From the NCBI RefSeq assembly GCF_002086125.1, contig NZ_MVHG01000018.1, positions 16,032 to 80,031 of the forward strand: a stretch of 64,000 nt of DNA. Direction: 5' to 3'. The DNA is from Mycobacterium arosiense ATCC BAA-1401 = DSM 45069. Lineage in GTDB: Bacteria > Actinomycetota > Actinomycetes > Mycobacteriales > Mycobacteriaceae. The translations under genes and the position numbers were made by a program. Shown in pieces: positions 44,380 to 54,344 of the stretch; the first letter of the stretch is position 1, and each line of letters starts with the position of its first letter. A model generated the notes under the pieces. It saw only the letters and a program-made list of their open reading frames with translations, searched no databases and had not been told where the DNA came from.

Positions 44380-45434
44380 TGCCGGAGAGTTCGGGTATGC
44401 CCTCGCACCGCGAGATGATGATCAAGGTCAGCATCTTCGCGGTGGCTATGCTGCTGGTGTCGGCGGGGCTGGTGGTGGTGTTCGCCGACTTCCGCTTCGG
44501 TCCCGAAAGCACCTATCACGCAACGTTTACCGACGTGTCGCGGCTGAAGTCCGGCCAAAAGGTGCGCATCGCCGGGGTGCCGGTCGGTGCGGTGTCGGAC
44601 GTCAAGCTCAACCCCGACAACACCATCGACGTGACGTTCGGAGTAGACAAGCGCTACACGCTCTACTCGTCGACCCGGGCGGTGATCCGCTACGAGAACC
44701 TGGTCGGTGACCGGTATCTGGAGATCACCTCGGGCCCCGGAGAACTACGAAAGCTGCCGCCCGGTGGAACCATCAACAGCCAACACACCCAGCCCGCACT
44801 GGATCTCGATGCGCTGCTGGGCGGGCTGCGTCCGGTGCTCAAAGGACTTGACGCCGACAAGGTCAACACCATCAGCAGCGCCGTCATCCAGTTGCTGCAG
44901 GGCCAGGGCGGTGCGTTGGCCAACGTGTTGGCCGACACCAGCGCCTTCTCCTCGGCCCTGGGTCAGCGCGACCAGCTCATCGGCGACGTGACCAACAACC
45001 TCAACACAGTGCTGACGACCGTCGACCAACGCAGCGCACAATTCTCGGCCAGCGTCGACCAGTTGCAGCAACTGATCACCGGGCTCGCCCAGCATAAGGA
45101 CGACATCGCCGGCGCCATCCCGCCCCTGGCGTCGACGACGACGGATCTGACGCAGCTGCTGAAGAATTCGCGCCGCCCGCTGCAGGGCATCCTGGAGAAC
45201 ACCCGCCCGCTGGCCACCGAACTCGACAACCGGAAGGCCGAGGTCAACAACGACGTCGAGCAACTCGGCGAGGACTATCTGCGGCTGTCCGCGTTGGGCG
45301 CCTACGGGGCGTTCTTCAACATCTACTTCTGCTCCGTGACGATCAAGATCAACGGCCCGGCCGGTAGCGACATTCTGCTGCCGCTTGGCGGCCAGGTGGA
45401 TCCCAGCAAGGGGAGGTGCGCTTTTGCCAAGTAA
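44379..45434 (+). CDS. mce4B: Mce4B substrate-binding protein
   Basis: A 351-residue MCE protein with a membrane anchor at about residues 16-36, an MCE domain (YHATFTDVSRLKSGQKVRIAG; VENLVGDRYLEI-like segment near 105) and a helical domain (QRDQLIGDVTNNLNTV). Two cysteines occur near the C-terminus (FCSV and RCAF). It forms the heterohexameric tunnel with the other Mce4 proteins. Its start overlaps the mce4A stop, and its last 11 bp overlap mce4C. Confidence 0.94.
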   Translation: MPESSGMPSHREMMIKVSIFAVAMLLVSAGLVVVFADFRFGPESTYHATFTDVSRLKSGQKVRIAGVPVGAVSDVKLNPDNTIDVTFGVDKRYTLYSSTRAVIRYENLVGDRYLEITSGPGELRKLPPGGTINSQHTQPALDLDALLGGLRPVLKGLDADKVNTISSAVIQLLQGQGGALANVLADTSAFSSALGQRDQLIGDVTNNLNTVLTTVDQRSAQFSASVDQLQQLITGLAQHKDDIAGAIPPLASTTTDLTQLLKNSRRPLQGILENTRPLATELDNRKAEVNNDVEQLGEDYLRLSALGAYGAFFNIYFCSVTIKINGPAGSDILLPLGGQVDPSKGRCAFAK

Positions 45435-46488
45435 TGCAAGGCGTGAGCGTGATCCATTGCGCACCGGCATTTTCGGTGTGGTGCTGGTGGTGTGTGTGGT
45501 GCTCATCGCGTTCGGTTACGCCGGATTGCCGTTCTGGCCACAGGGCAAGATCTTTGACGCCTATTTCACCGACGCCGGCGGCATCAATCCCGGCAATGCC
45601 GTTTATGTTTCGGGCTTCAAGGTCGGCAAGGTGACCTCGGTGGGCCTGGCCGGTGACAGCGCCAAGATCAGCTTCAGCGTCGACCGTCACGTCGCCGTGG
45701 GTGACCAGTCGCTGGCCGCGATCCGCACCGACACCATCCTCGGTGAGCGCTCCATCTCGGTGACCCCGGCCGGTGGCGGCAAGGCGACCACCATCCCGCT
45801 CAGCCGCACGACGACGCCATACACGCTCGCCGGTGCGCTCGAGGACCTGGGACAAGATGCCAACAACCTGGACAAGCCGCAGTTCGAGAAGGCGCTGAAC
45901 GTGCTGACCGACACGCTGCACGACGCCAACCCGCAGCTTCGTGGGGCGCTGGACGGTGTGACGTCGCTGTCGCGCGCTTTGGATCGCCGCGACGAGGCGC
46001 TGCAAAGCCTACTGGCGCACGCGAAGTCGGTCACCAGGATGTTGTCGCAACGGGCCGAGCAGGTCAACAGACTGGTCGACGACGGCAACGAGTTGTTCGC
46101 CGCCCTCGACGAACGGCGCCGCGCGCTGGCCCAGCTGATCTCGGGGATCGATGATCTCTCGACGCAGATCTCCGGTTTCGTCGCCGACAACCGCAAGGAA
46201 TTCGGTCCGGCGCTGGGCAAGCTCAACGACGTGCTGAGTAACCTCAACGAGCGCCGCGACTACATTACCGAGGCCCTCAAGCGGCTGCCCACCTACGCCA
46301 CCGAGCTGGGCGAGGTGGTCGGTTCCGGTCCCGGGTTCAACGTCAACGTCTACGGCGTGATCCCGGCGCCGCTGCTTGCCACCATGTTCGACTTCTTCTA
46401 CCAGCCCGGCAAGATGCCCGCCAGCCTCGCGGACTACCTGCGCGGCTTGATTCAGGAGCGCTGGATCATCCGGCCGAAGTCACCATGA
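45424..46488 (+). CDS. mce4C: Mce4C substrate-binding protein
   Basis: A 354-residue MCE protein: anchor at about residues 14-34 (GIFGVVLVVCVVLIAFGYAG), MCE domain (FTDAGGINPGNAVYVSGFKVG), then a helical domain (SRALDRRDEALQSLL; QRAEQVNRLVDDG). The TTG at 45424 is chosen: GGGAGG lies 7 bp before it, the overlap with mce4B is then only 11 bp, and the length fits Mtb Mce4C (357). An ATG at 45385 would give a longer overlap and no ribosome site. Its end overlaps mce4D by 4 bp. Confidence 0.92.
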   Translation: MPSNARRERDPLRTGIFGVVLVVCVVLIAFGYAGLPFWPQGKIFDAYFTDAGGINPGNAVYVSGFKVGKVTSVGLAGDSAKISFSVDRHVAVGDQSLAAIRTDTILGERSISVTPAGGGKATTIPLSRTTTPYTLAGALEDLGQDANNLDKPQFEKALNVLTDTLHDANPQLRGALDGVTSLSRALDRRDEALQSLLAHAKSVTRMLSQRAEQVNRLVDDGNELFAALDERRRALAQLISGIDDLSTQISGFVADNRKEFGPALGKLNDVLSNLNERRDYITEALKRLPTYATELGEVVGSGPGFNVNVYGVIPAPLLATMFDFFYQPGKMPASLADYLRGLIQERWIIRPKSP

Positions 46489-47930
46489 CGCAGCGGATCG
46501 TGCGCAGCCGGGGACTGCGCTACGCCACCATCATCGCGCTCGTCGCGGTGCTGGTGGGCGGCGTGTATGTGCTGTCGTCGCAAGGGAATAACCGCAAGAT
46601 CATCGGCCATTTCACCTCTGCGGTCGGCCTGTATCCCGGTGATCAGGTGCGCATCCTCGGTGTCCCGGTCGGGACCATCGACACGATCGAGCCGCGGCCG
46701 TCCGACGTCACGATCACCATGTCGGTGAGCAAGGACGTGAAAGTCCCGAAGGACGCCAAGGCGATCATCATGTCGCCAAACCTGGTGGCGGCCCGTTTCA
46801 TTCAGCTGACCCCGGCGTACACCGGCGGCCCGGAGATGGCCGACGGCGCCAGCATCGGCCTGGGCCGCACCGCGGTGCCGGTGGAATGGGACGAGGTCAA
46901 GGAGTCGCTGACCCAGCTGGCCGCGCAACTCGGCCCGACGGCCGGATCGATGCAGGGACCGTTGAGTGCGGCGATCAACCAGGCCGCGGACACCTTCGAC
47001 GGCAAGGGCCAGTCGTTCCACAACGCCCTGCGTGAGCTCTCGCAAGCCGCTGGGCGGCTGGGGGATTCGCGCGGCGACATCTTCGGCACGGTGAAGAACC
47101 TGCAGGTGCTGGTCAACGCGTTGTCGTCCAGTAACGAACAGATCGTGCAGTTCGCCGGGAACGTCGCCTCGGTGTCGCAGGTGCTCGCCGACAGCTCACG
47201 CCACCTAGACACCACGCTGGGCACGCTCAACAAAGCGCTGTCGGACATTCGAGGATTCCTGCACGAGAACAACTCGACGATTGTCGATACGGTCAACAAC
47301 CTCAATGATTTCGCGAAGACGCTGAGCGACCAGAGCGACAACATCGAGCAGGTGCTGCACGTGGCGGGCCCGGGTATCGCCAACTTCTACAATATCTACG
47401 ACCCCGCCCAGGGCGCGCTCAGCGGTCTGCTGTCGATACCGGAATTCGCCAACCCCGTGCAGTTCATCTGCGGTGGGTCCTTCGAGACCGCCGGCGGGCC
47501 GCGGGCGCCCGACTACTTCAAGCGCGCCGAGCTCTGCCGTGAGCGGCTGGGTCCGGTGCTGCGCCGGCTCACTGTTAACTACCCGCCGGTGATGTTCCAC
47601 CCGCTCAACACGATCACGGCGTACAAGGGCCAGATCATCTACGACACTCCGCAGACGCAGGCCAAGGCCGCGACCCCGGTACCCCAGCTGACCTGGGTCC
47701 CGGCCAAGGGTGCCCAGACGCCGCCCGCCGCGCAGAACCCGGCGGATCTGCAGGCCTTGCTGGTCCCGACAGCCCCGCAGGCCGCGCCCGCGCCGGGACA
47801 ACCGGCGCCGGGCGGCGCCCCTCCCGCGCCCGGCCCCGCACCAGGAAGCGCGTTCGGTCCGCTGCCGGGCCCGGCGCCCAATGGGCCGGCACCCAACGCG
47901 CCGGCGGCCGGCTTGGGCGGTGGCGGATGA
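46485..47930 (+). CDS. mce4D: Mce4D substrate-binding protein
   Basis: A 481-residue MCE protein: anchor at about 12-31, MCE domain (FTSAVGLYPGDQVRILGVPVG), helical domain, and a proline/alanine-rich C-terminal tail of roughly 90 residues that begins after QTPPAAQNPADLQ. The tail is likely disordered and outside the tunnel. ATGA joins it to mce4C, and its stop overlaps lprN in the same way. Confidence 0.93.
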   Translation: MTQRIVRSRGLRYATIIALVAVLVGGVYVLSSQGNNRKIIGHFTSAVGLYPGDQVRILGVPVGTIDTIEPRPSDVTITMSVSKDVKVPKDAKAIIMSPNLVAARFIQLTPAYTGGPEMADGASIGLGRTAVPVEWDEVKESLTQLAAQLGPTAGSMQGPLSAAINQAADTFDGKGQSFHNALRELSQAAGRLGDSRGDIFGTVKNLQVLVNALSSSNEQIVQFAGNVASVSQVLADSSRHLDTTLGTLNKALSDIRGFLHENNSTIVDTVNNLNDFAKTLSDQSDNIEQVLHVAGPGIANFYNIYDPAQGALSGLLSIPEFANPVQFICGGSFETAGGPRAPDYFKRAELCRERLGPVLRRLTVNYPPVMFHPLNTITAYKGQIIYDTPQTQAKAATPVPQLTWVPAKGAQTPPAAQNPADLQALLVPTAPQAAPAPGQPAPGGAPPAPGPAPGSAFGPLPGPAPNGPAPNAPAAGLGGGG

Positions 47931-49081
47931 ACCGGATGTGGTTGCGCGCCGGCGGATTGGCGACGGGCAGCATGCTGCTGGCGGGATGCCAATTCAACGG
48001 ACTGAACTCGCTGGTGATGCCCGGCACAGCAGGTCACGGCAGCGGCGCCTACTCGATCACCGTCGAACTGCCGGACGTGGCGACCCTGCCGCAGAACTCT
48101 CCGGTCATGGTGGACGACGTCACCGTCGGCAGCGTCGCGGGCATCTCGGCCGAACAACGCGCCGACGGATCGTTCTATGCGGCAGTGAGATTGGCGCTGG
48201 ACAAAAACGTGGTGCTGCCCGCCAACTCGACCGCGACGGTCGCCCAGACCTCACTGCTCGGTTCGATGCACATCGACTTGGCTCGCCCGAAGGACAAGCC
48301 GGCCGTCGGCAAGCTGAAGGACGGGTCGAAGATCGCGGAGGCCAACACGGGTCGCTACCCCACCACCGAAGAGGTGCTCTCGGCGCTCGGCGTGGTGGTG
48401 AACAAGGGCAATGTCGGTGCGCTGGAAGAGATCACCGATGAGACCTACCGCGCGGTCGCCGGCCGGCAGGACCAATTCGTCGACCTGATCCCGCGGCTCG
48501 CGGAACTGACCTCGGGACTCAACCGTCAGGTCAACGACATCATCGACGCCGTGGACGGATTGAACCGATTCTCGGCGGCCCTGGCGCATGACAAGGACAA
48601 CTTGGGCCGGGCGCTGGACACGCTGCCCGAGGCGATTCGCGTGCTCAACAAGAATCGTGGGCACATCGTCGAGGCCTTCGGCGCGCTGCACAAATTGGCG
48701 GATGTCACCTCGAACATCCTGGCGAAGACGAAGGTCGACTTCGCCGCCGATTTGAAGGACCTGTACTCGGTGGTCAAGACCCTCAACGACAACCGGCGCA
48801 ACTTTGTCACCTCGCTGCAGCTGCTCTTGACGTTCCCGTTTCCCAACTTCGGCATCAAGCAGGCGGTGCGCGGCGACTACCTCAACGTGTTCACCACCTT
48901 CGATCTCACCCTGCGCCGCCTCGGTGAAACGTTTTTCACCACAGCGTATTTCGACCCGAACATGGCCCACATGAACGAGATCCTCAACCCACCCGACTTC
49001 TTGACCGGCGAACTGGCCAACTTGTCCGGGCAGGCCGCGGATCCGTTCAAGATTCCGCCCGGCACGGCTTCGGGGCAATAG
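47927..49081 (+). CDS. lprN: Mce-family lipoprotein LprN (Mce4E)
   Basis: A 384-residue lipidated MCE protein. The N-terminal signal ends with lipobox L18-A-G-C21, so C21 is lipidated; this is the usual lipoprotein E member of mce operons. The MCE domain (VELPDVATLPQNSPVMVDDVTVG) is followed by helices (RQDQFVDLIPRLAELTSGL). It helps assemble the Mce4 tunnel in the envelope. It starts inside the mce4D end and is followed after 12 bp by mce4F. Confidence 0.94.
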   Translation: MNRMWLRAGGLATGSMLLAGCQFNGLNSLVMPGTAGHGSGAYSITVELPDVATLPQNSPVMVDDVTVGSVAGISAEQRADGSFYAAVRLALDKNVVLPANSTATVAQTSLLGSMHIDLARPKDKPAVGKLKDGSKIAEANTGRYPTTEEVLSALGVVVNKGNVGALEEITDETYRAVAGRQDQFVDLIPRLAELTSGLNRQVNDIIDAVDGLNRFSAALAHDKDNLGRALDTLPEAIRVLNKNRGHIVEAFGALHKLADVTSNILAKTKVDFAADLKDLYSVVKTLNDNRRNFVTSLQLLLTFPFPNFGIKQAVRGDYLNVFTTFDLTLRRLGETFFTTAYFDPNMAHMNEILNPPDFLTGELANLSGQAADPFKIPPGTASGQ

Positions 49082-49093
49082 GGGGCCGCGCAG

Positions 49094-50818
49094 ATGCATG
49101 ACAGACTGATCAAGATCCAGCTGGCGATCTTCGCGGTGATCACGGCCCTAACGCTGAGCGTGATGGGGATCTTCTACCTGCGCCTGCCCGCGACGTTCGG
49201 TATCGGAACCTACGGCGTGAGCGCCGATTTCGTTGCCGGCGGCGGCCTGTACAAGAACGCCAACGTCACCTACCGCGGCGTCGCGGTGGGCCGCGTCGAG
49301 TCGGTGGGGCTCAGCCCCAACGGCGTCATCGCCGATATGCGACTGAACAGCGGCACCGCCATTCCGTCGAACGTCACCGCCACCGTGAAGAGTGTGTCGG
49401 CAGTGGGCGAACAGTACATCGATTTGGTGCCCCCCAGCTCGCCGGCATCGACCAAGTTGACCAACGGATTTCGCATCCAGCGGCAGAACACCCGGATCGG
49501 CCGGGACGTCGCCGACCTGTTGAAACGCTCGGAGGCCCTGGTCAACAGCCTGGGCGATACCCGGCTGCGCGAGCTGCTGCACGAAACGTTCATTGCGGCA
49601 AACGGTTCCGGCCCCGAGCTGGCCCGGCTGTTCGAGTCCGCCCGGCTGCTGGTGGACGAGGCCAACGCCAACTATCCGCAAGTCTCGCAGTTGATCGATG
49701 AGGCCGGCCCGTTCCTGCAGGCCCAGATCCGCGCCGGCGGTGACATCAAGTCGCTGTCCGACGGGCTGGCGCGGTTCACCTCCGAGGTCCGTCAGGCCGA
49801 CCCGCAGCTGCGCGACACCCTGGCGACCGCTCCGGGCGCCACCGACGAGGCCAGCACCGCGTTCTCGGGCATCCGTCCCTCCTTCCCGGCTTTGGCCGCC
49901 AGCCTGGCCAACCTCGGGCGGGTCGGCGTGATCTATCACAAGTCGATCGAGCAGCTGCTGGTTGTCCTGCCGGCGCTGTTCGCCGCCATCACCACCGCCG
50001 CGGGCGGTGGGCCGCAGGATGAGGGCGCCAAGCTGGACTTCAAGCTCGACCTCAACGACCCGCCGCCGTGCGCGGTCGGCTTCTTGCCACCGCCGCTGAT
50101 GCGCACCCCGGCCGACGAGACGGTGCGCGAGCTACCGAAGGACATGTACTGCAAGACCGCGCAAAACGATCCCAGCACCGTGCGCGGCGCCCGCAACTAC
50201 CCGTGCCAGGAGTTCCCCGGCAAGCGCGCCCCGACGGTCCAGTTGTGCAGGGATCCGAAGGGCTACGTGCCGATCGGCCGGAACCCGTGGCGCGGCCCGC
50301 CGGTGCCGTACGACACCCCGGTGACCAACGGCTTGAACGTGTTGCCTCCCAACAAGTTCCCGTACATTCCGCCGGGGGCCGAGCCGGATCCGGGTACACC
50401 CATCGTTGGGCCACCGCCCCCGGGCGTGGTGCCCGGGCCGGGCCCGTTGCCGAACAAGCAGCCGGCGTTCGACCCGCCGCCGCCCAATGACAACGGGCCA
50501 CCGCCGCCGTTCACTTCGTGGCAGCCGCCCGGTGTGCCACCGGTGCCGCCTGCGCTTCCGTACCCGAAGTGGCTGCCCCCGCCGCCGGCGCCGGAGGGCA
50601 TCAGCCCGCCGCCAGCGGGCCCGGGACCGGAGAAGCCGTGGGGGCCGCCGCCCGGAGGGCAGCCACAGGCCAGCGGCCCGGCATATGCCACCTACGACCA
50701 GAAGACCGGCGCGTTTATCGATCCGGCCGGCGGCACTGGTATCTTCGCGGCCGGCGCCACCGGCACCTCCGGCGCCGAGAATTGGGTGGACCTCATGCTT
50801 GATCCAAGGCCGATGTGA
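49094..50818 (+). CDS. mce4F: Mce4F substrate-binding protein
   Basis: A 574-residue MCE protein: anchor at about residues 9-27, MCE domain (FVAGGGLYKNANVTYRGVAVG), helical domain, a cysteine-containing segment (PPPCAVGF, MYCKTAQ, YPCQEFPG, QLCRDP; four Cys) and a proline-rich tail of over 150 residues (PPPPN, PPVPPALPYP). The cysteines likely form disulfides outside the membrane. The stop codon overlaps the start of the next gene. Confidence 0.93.
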   Translation: MHDRLIKIQLAIFAVITALTLSVMGIFYLRLPATFGIGTYGVSADFVAGGGLYKNANVTYRGVAVGRVESVGLSPNGVIADMRLNSGTAIPSNVTATVKSVSAVGEQYIDLVPPSSPASTKLTNGFRIQRQNTRIGRDVADLLKRSEALVNSLGDTRLRELLHETFIAANGSGPELARLFESARLLVDEANANYPQVSQLIDEAGPFLQAQIRAGGDIKSLSDGLARFTSEVRQADPQLRDTLATAPGATDEASTAFSGIRPSFPALAASLANLGRVGVIYHKSIEQLLVVLPALFAAITTAAGGGPQDEGAKLDFKLDLNDPPPCAVGFLPPPLMRTPADETVRELPKDMYCKTAQNDPSTVRGARNYPCQEFPGKRAPTVQLCRDPKGYVPIGRNPWRGPPVPYDTPVTNGLNVLPPNKFPYIPPGAEPDPGTPIVGPPPPGVVPGPGPLPNKQPAFDPPPPNDNGPPPPFTSWQPPGVPPVPPALPYPKWLPPPPAPEGISPPPAGPGPEKPWGPPPGGQPQASGPAYATYDQKTGAFIDPAGGTGIFAAGATGTSGAENWVDLMLDPRPM

Positions 50819-51525
50819 TGGACCCTGCCGTGGCTGACGAACAAACGAACAAACCACGCGTGCGCCGTCGGGCCTCCCGCGCGGCGGGGCCGGCCAAGGG
50901 TGGTTCGGCCCGGGAAGTCACGGTCCGCACTGACGTTGCGCCCGCGCCGACGCCGCCGCCCAAACCCGTCAAGGCCCTCAAGTCCATCAAGCCTCCGCCG
51001 CGGCGGCAGGCGCACCGTGCCCTGGTCGCGCGCATCTCGTTCGCGGCCGCGCTGCTGGCGGTCGGTGCGCTGGTCGCTTGCGTGGTGGCGCTGATCGCTT
51101 CGCAGCGCCACGCCACCGCGGCGCAGGCACGCGATCAGCGTTTTGTCGACACCGCGACGCAGACGGTGGTCAACATGTTCAGCTACAAGCAGGACAACAT
51201 CGACGAAAGCGTGAATCGGTTCGTCAACGGCACCAGCGGCCCGCTGCGCGGCATGTTGAGCGCCAACAACAACGTCGAGAACCTCAAGGGCCTGTTCCGC
51301 TCGACCAATGCGACGTCGGAAGCCGTCATCAACGGCGCCGCGCTGGAAGGCGTTGACGCCGTTACCGATAACGCGTCGGTGCTGGTGTCGGTTCGCGTCA
51401 CGGTCGCCGACATCGACGGGGTCAACAAGCCGTCCATGCCCTACCGTCTGCGTGTCATCGTGCACGAAGACGACGCCGGGAAGATGACCGGCTACGACCT
51501 GAAATATCCAGACGGGGGTAATTGA
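50818..51525 (+). CDS. mam4A: Mce-associated membrane protein Mam4A (Rv3493c-like)
   Basis: A 235-residue single-pass protein. A basic, proline-rich cytosolic N-terminus (VRRRASRAAG, PAPTPPPKP) is followed by one membrane helix (about 80-103) and an extracytoplasmic SnoaL-like domain (VVNMFSYKQDNIDESVNRF). Members of this family stabilise Mce complexes. ATG at 50818 shares one base with the mce4F stop; GTG at 50815 is an equal alternative, one residue longer. Confidence 0.88.
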   Translation: MDPAVADEQTNKPRVRRRASRAAGPAKGGSAREVTVRTDVAPAPTPPPKPVKALKSIKPPPRRQAHRALVARISFAAALLAVGALVACVVALIASQRHATAAQARDQRFVDTATQTVVNMFSYKQDNIDESVNRFVNGTSGPLRGMLSANNNVENLKGLFRSTNATSEAVINGAALEGVDAVTDNASVLVSVRVTVADIDGVNKPSMPYRLRVIVHEDDAGKMTGYDLKYPDGGN

Positions 51526-52016
51526 TGCGCTGGCGGCGTTGGCTGCTGGTCGTCGCGGGCTACCTGCTGGCGGTGGCGTTCGTCGGGCTGTCGGCGGTGG
51601 CCGGCTTGATGTACTGGGACCGGGTGCAGATTCGTGGTGAGCAGGCGGCGCGTGCGGTATTGCCGGGGCTGGCGGCCAAGGAGATTCCCGAGGTCTTCGC
51701 CTACGACTACCAAACCGTCGAGCGGAGCCTGTCGGCGGCGTATCCGCTGTTGACCCCCGACTATCGCGCCGAGTTCCAGAAAAGCGTCAACAACCAGATC
51801 ATCCCCGAAGCCAAGAAGCGCGAAGTGGTCGTGCAGGCCAACGTCGTTGGCGTTGGGGTGATGTCGGCCAAACGGGAGTCGGCATCGGTGATGGTCTTCA
51901 TGAATCGCACGGTGACCGACAAATCACGCCAACCGTTGTACGACGGCAGCCGGCTGCGGGTGGACTTCAAAAAGATCGGCAAGCAGTGGCTGATCGCCTA
52001 CATCACGCCGATCTAG
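51525..52016 (+). CDS. mam4B: Mce-associated membrane protein Mam4B (Rv3492c-like)
   Basis: A 163-residue single-pass protein, the partner of Mam4A: one membrane helix (residues 6-29) and an extracytoplasmic domain with FAYDYQTVERSLSAAYPLL and VKRTVTDK-like segment. It has the same fold as the previous protein. ATG at 51525 overlaps the previous stop (TGATG). It is the end of the mce4 operon; the next gene is convergent with a 21-bp gap. Confidence 0.87.
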   Translation: MRWRRWLLVVAGYLLAVAFVGLSAVAGLMYWDRVQIRGEQAARAVLPGLAAKEIPEVFAYDYQTVERSLSAAYPLLTPDYRAEFQKSVNNQIIPEAKKREVVVQANVVGVGVMSAKRESASVMVFMNRTVTDKSRQPLYDGSRLRVDFKKIGKQWLIAYITPI

Positions 52017-52037
52017 CCGAGTCGTGATCGGCCGGCC

Positions 52038-52616
52038 TCAGTAGCACATCGCAATGCCGTTGCAGTACAACGGGTAACGATTGATCGGGCTGGGCGGCGG
52101 GCCGATCATCGCCAACGAGAATGGCTGTTTCTTCATCTCCGGCTGCATTCCGCACACGGGGCCGTGCAGCGTCGTGTGGGTGCCGCTCATCGTCTCGTCG
52201 CTGAACGCGAAGGTTTCGGTGGACGGCGCGGTGCCGCCGCCCGGGCATGCCACCCCGTCGGCCTTGTCGACCTTGAAGGTCCATAGCATGCTGGACATCC
52301 GGGCCCGGCCGCTGAAGTTCTGTTGCTTGTCGGCGGCGCTGATCTGCTCGGGCGTCGAACTCACGATGTTGAGCGCGCAGTTCATCGCGAACACGATCGG
52401 ATCGGAATAGTCGTTCATGTTCCGGGTGCCCGAGGGCTGATCGCAGAGCGCCGAGATGGTCCAGGTGACCCCGGAGACGCCCGCCTCGTTGAAGCTGTAG
52501 GTGCCGTCCGCCGGCGGCCCGAGCGCTTTGGCCGGTTCAGAAGATTGCAGCGCGATCCCCACCGCGACGGCCGTACAGATGCCCGCACCCGCGGCCATTG
52601 CCTGCCGGAGCTTCAT
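52038..52616 (-). CDS. Secreted conserved protein (Rv3491-like)
   Basis: A 192-residue protein, the same length as Mtb Rv3491. It has a signal peptide (MKLRQAMAAGAG, hydrophobic to about residue 24, cleavage near AKA-LG). The mature part has several cysteines (LCDQ, MNCAL, VACPGG, PVCGM, LYCNG, MCY) that suggest three disulfides. ATG at 52616 begins the signal peptide. Function unknown; export to the cell envelope is likely. Confidence 0.82.
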   Translation of the reverse strand: MKLRQAMAAGAGICTAVAVGIALQSSEPAKALGPPADGTYSFNEAGVSGVTWTISALCDQPSGTRNMNDYSDPIVFAMNCALNIVSSTPEQISAADKQQNFSGRARMSSMLWTFKVDKADGVACPGGGTAPSTETFAFSDETMSGTHTTLHGPVCGMQPEMKKQPFSLAMIGPPPSPINRYPLYCNGIAMCY

Positions 52617-52697
52617 GCGATGCCCCCTCCTTCGCGAGCGACCCTGCACCTGAGTATCACAGCCTTCGGGCGTCGACACCATGGGGTCTCGCGGATG

Positions 52698-54179
52698 CTA
52701 ATCGACGTCATCGGGCCGGGATTCGGCGAGCGCGTCGAGGAACGACCTCGCCCACCGGTCCACGTCGTGAGCCAGCACCTGGCGACGCAGTGACCGCATC
52801 CGGCGGCGTCCCTCTTCGTCGGACTGGTTGAGCGCGTCCTCGATCGAATCCTTGACGCCCTCGAGGTCGTGCGGATTGACCAGATACGCCTGGCGCAGTT
52901 CGGCGGCGGCGCCGGTGAATTCGGAGAGCACGAGTGCGCCGCCGAGATCGCTGCGGCAGGCGACATACTCCTTGGCGACCAGGTTCATCCCGTCGCGCAG
53001 CGGGGTGACCAGCATGACGTCGGCGGCCACGAAGAACGCGATGAGTTCGTCACGGGGGACCGGTCGGTGCAGGTAGTGCACCACGGGATGCCCGACTTCG
53101 CCGTACTCGCCGTTGATGTGGCCGACCTGGCGTTCGATGTCGTTGCGCAGCTGCTGGTAGCTGTCCACCCGTTCACGGCTCGGTGTCGCCAGCTGGACCA
53201 GCACGGTGTCGTCGCGCTTGGCGCGGCCCTCCGCGAGCAGCTCCGAAAAGGCTTTCAGGCGAACGTCGATGCCCTTGGTGTAGTCGAGGCGGTCGACGCC
53301 CAGCAGCACCTTGCGCGGGTTGCCCAGCTCGGCACGGAGCTGCCGGGCGCGGCGCTTGATGTCGCGGTGGCGGGCCGCCCGGTCCAGCGCGGTGGAATCG
53401 ATGGAGATGGGGAAGGCGCCCACCCGAACGACGCGGGAGCCCAGATCCACCTCGCCGTAGCGCGACCGCACGCCCACCGCCCCGCGTGAGGTGTTGGCAC
53501 CGATCAGCCGCCGGGCCAAAAACAAGAAGTTCTGCCCGCCGCCGGTCAGATGGAACCCGACCAGGTCGGCGCCGAGCAGACCCTCGACGATCTCGGTCCG
53601 CCACGGCAACTGCATGAACAACTCGACCGGCGGGAAAGGGATGTGCAGGAAAAACCCGATGGTCAGGTCGGGCCGCAGCTCGCGCAGCATCTTCGGGACC
53701 AGCTGCAGCTGGTAGTCCTGCACCCAGACCGTCGCGCCTTTTGCGGCGGCGCGGGACGTGGCTTCGGCGAAGCGGCGGTTGACGTCGACATAGCGGTCCC
53801 ACCACTCGCGGTGGTAGATCGGTTTGACGATGACGTCGTGATACAGCGGCCACAGCGTGGCGTTCGAGAAACCCTCGTAGTACTCGGCGACGTCGGCCAC
53901 GCTCAGCCTGACCGCGCGGAGCTCCAGGTCTTCCTCGACGATCGGTTCGTCATCGTGGTCGGTGTCCTCGTCGACGATCCCGGGCCAGCCGACCCACGCC
54001 CCGCGCCGGCGGCGCAGCAGGGGCTCGAGGGCGGTGACCAATCCTCCGGGGCTGCGTTTCCATGCCGTGGTGCCGTCGGGAAGCCGCTCCTGGTCCACCG
54101 GCAGCCGGTTGGCGACTACGACGAAGTCGGAGTTCCCGTATCTAGCCGCCTTTGAGCGTCGCCCACCCCGGGAAGACAT
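52698..54179 (-). CDS. otsA: Trehalose-6-phosphate synthase OtsA
   Basis: A 493-residue GT20 glycosyltransferase that makes trehalose-6-phosphate from glucose-6-phosphate and (A/G)DP-glucose. The N-terminal [10 protein letters not shown] (residues 20-29) and SPGGLVTAL bind substrate, and [10 protein letters not shown] plus [10 protein letters not shown] bind the nucleotide sugar. The sugar-phosphate loop [12 protein letters not shown] is present. Trehalose feeds trehalose-containing glycolipids. Its ATG follows the 54-residue gene's stop without a gap. Confidence 0.94.
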   Translation of the reverse strand: MSSRGGRRSKAARYGNSDFVVVANRLPVDQERLPDGTTAWKRSPGGLVTALEPLLRRRRGAWVGWPGIVDEDTDHDDEPIVEEDLELRAVRLSVADVAEYYEGFSNATLWPLYHDVIVKPIYHREWWDRYVDVNRRFAEATSRAAAKGATVWVQDYQLQLVPKMLRELRPDLTIGFFLHIPFPPVELFMQLPWRTEIVEGLLGADLVGFHLTGGGQNFLFLARRLIGANTSRGAVGVRSRYGEVDLGSRVVRVGAFPISIDSTALDRAARHRDIKRRARQLRAELGNPRKVLLGVDRLDYTKGIDVRLKAFSELLAEGRAKRDDTVLVQLATPSRERVDSYQQLRNDIERQVGHINGEYGEVGHPVVHYLHRPVPRDELIAFFVAADVMLVTPLRDGMNLVAKEYVACRSDLGGALVLSEFTGAAAELRQAYLVNPHDLEGVKDSIEDALNQSDEEGRRRMRSLRRQVLAHDVDRWARSFLDALAESRPDDVD

Positions 54180-54344
54180 TTATGCGTCGAGCTTCGAAGG
54201 TCCAATACCCAGCATGGAAAGGAACACCCGGCACTCGTCGGCGTCGGTGGCGTACGCCGCGACGACCCGCCTCGCCTGGCTCGCGGTGCTGTCGGCCACC
54301 GGTTCGACGTCGCCGATTTCGCCGGGATCAGATTTAGTAGGCAT
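54180..54344 (-). CDS. 54-residue conserved protein (Rv3489-like)
   Basis: A small acidic protein: ATG at 54344, stop at 54180, followed immediately by the otsA ATG. It has the length of Mtb Rv3489 (54 residues). The C-terminal half has the pattern of a helix with DADECRVFLSMLGIGPSKL. It is conserved in position, and the abutting stop-start implies translational coupling with otsA. Role unknown; it may modulate OtsA. It is soluble with no signal sequence. Confidence 0.75.
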   Translation of the reverse strand: MPTKSDPGEIGDVEPVADSTASQARRVVAAYATDADECRVFLSMLGIGPSKLDA

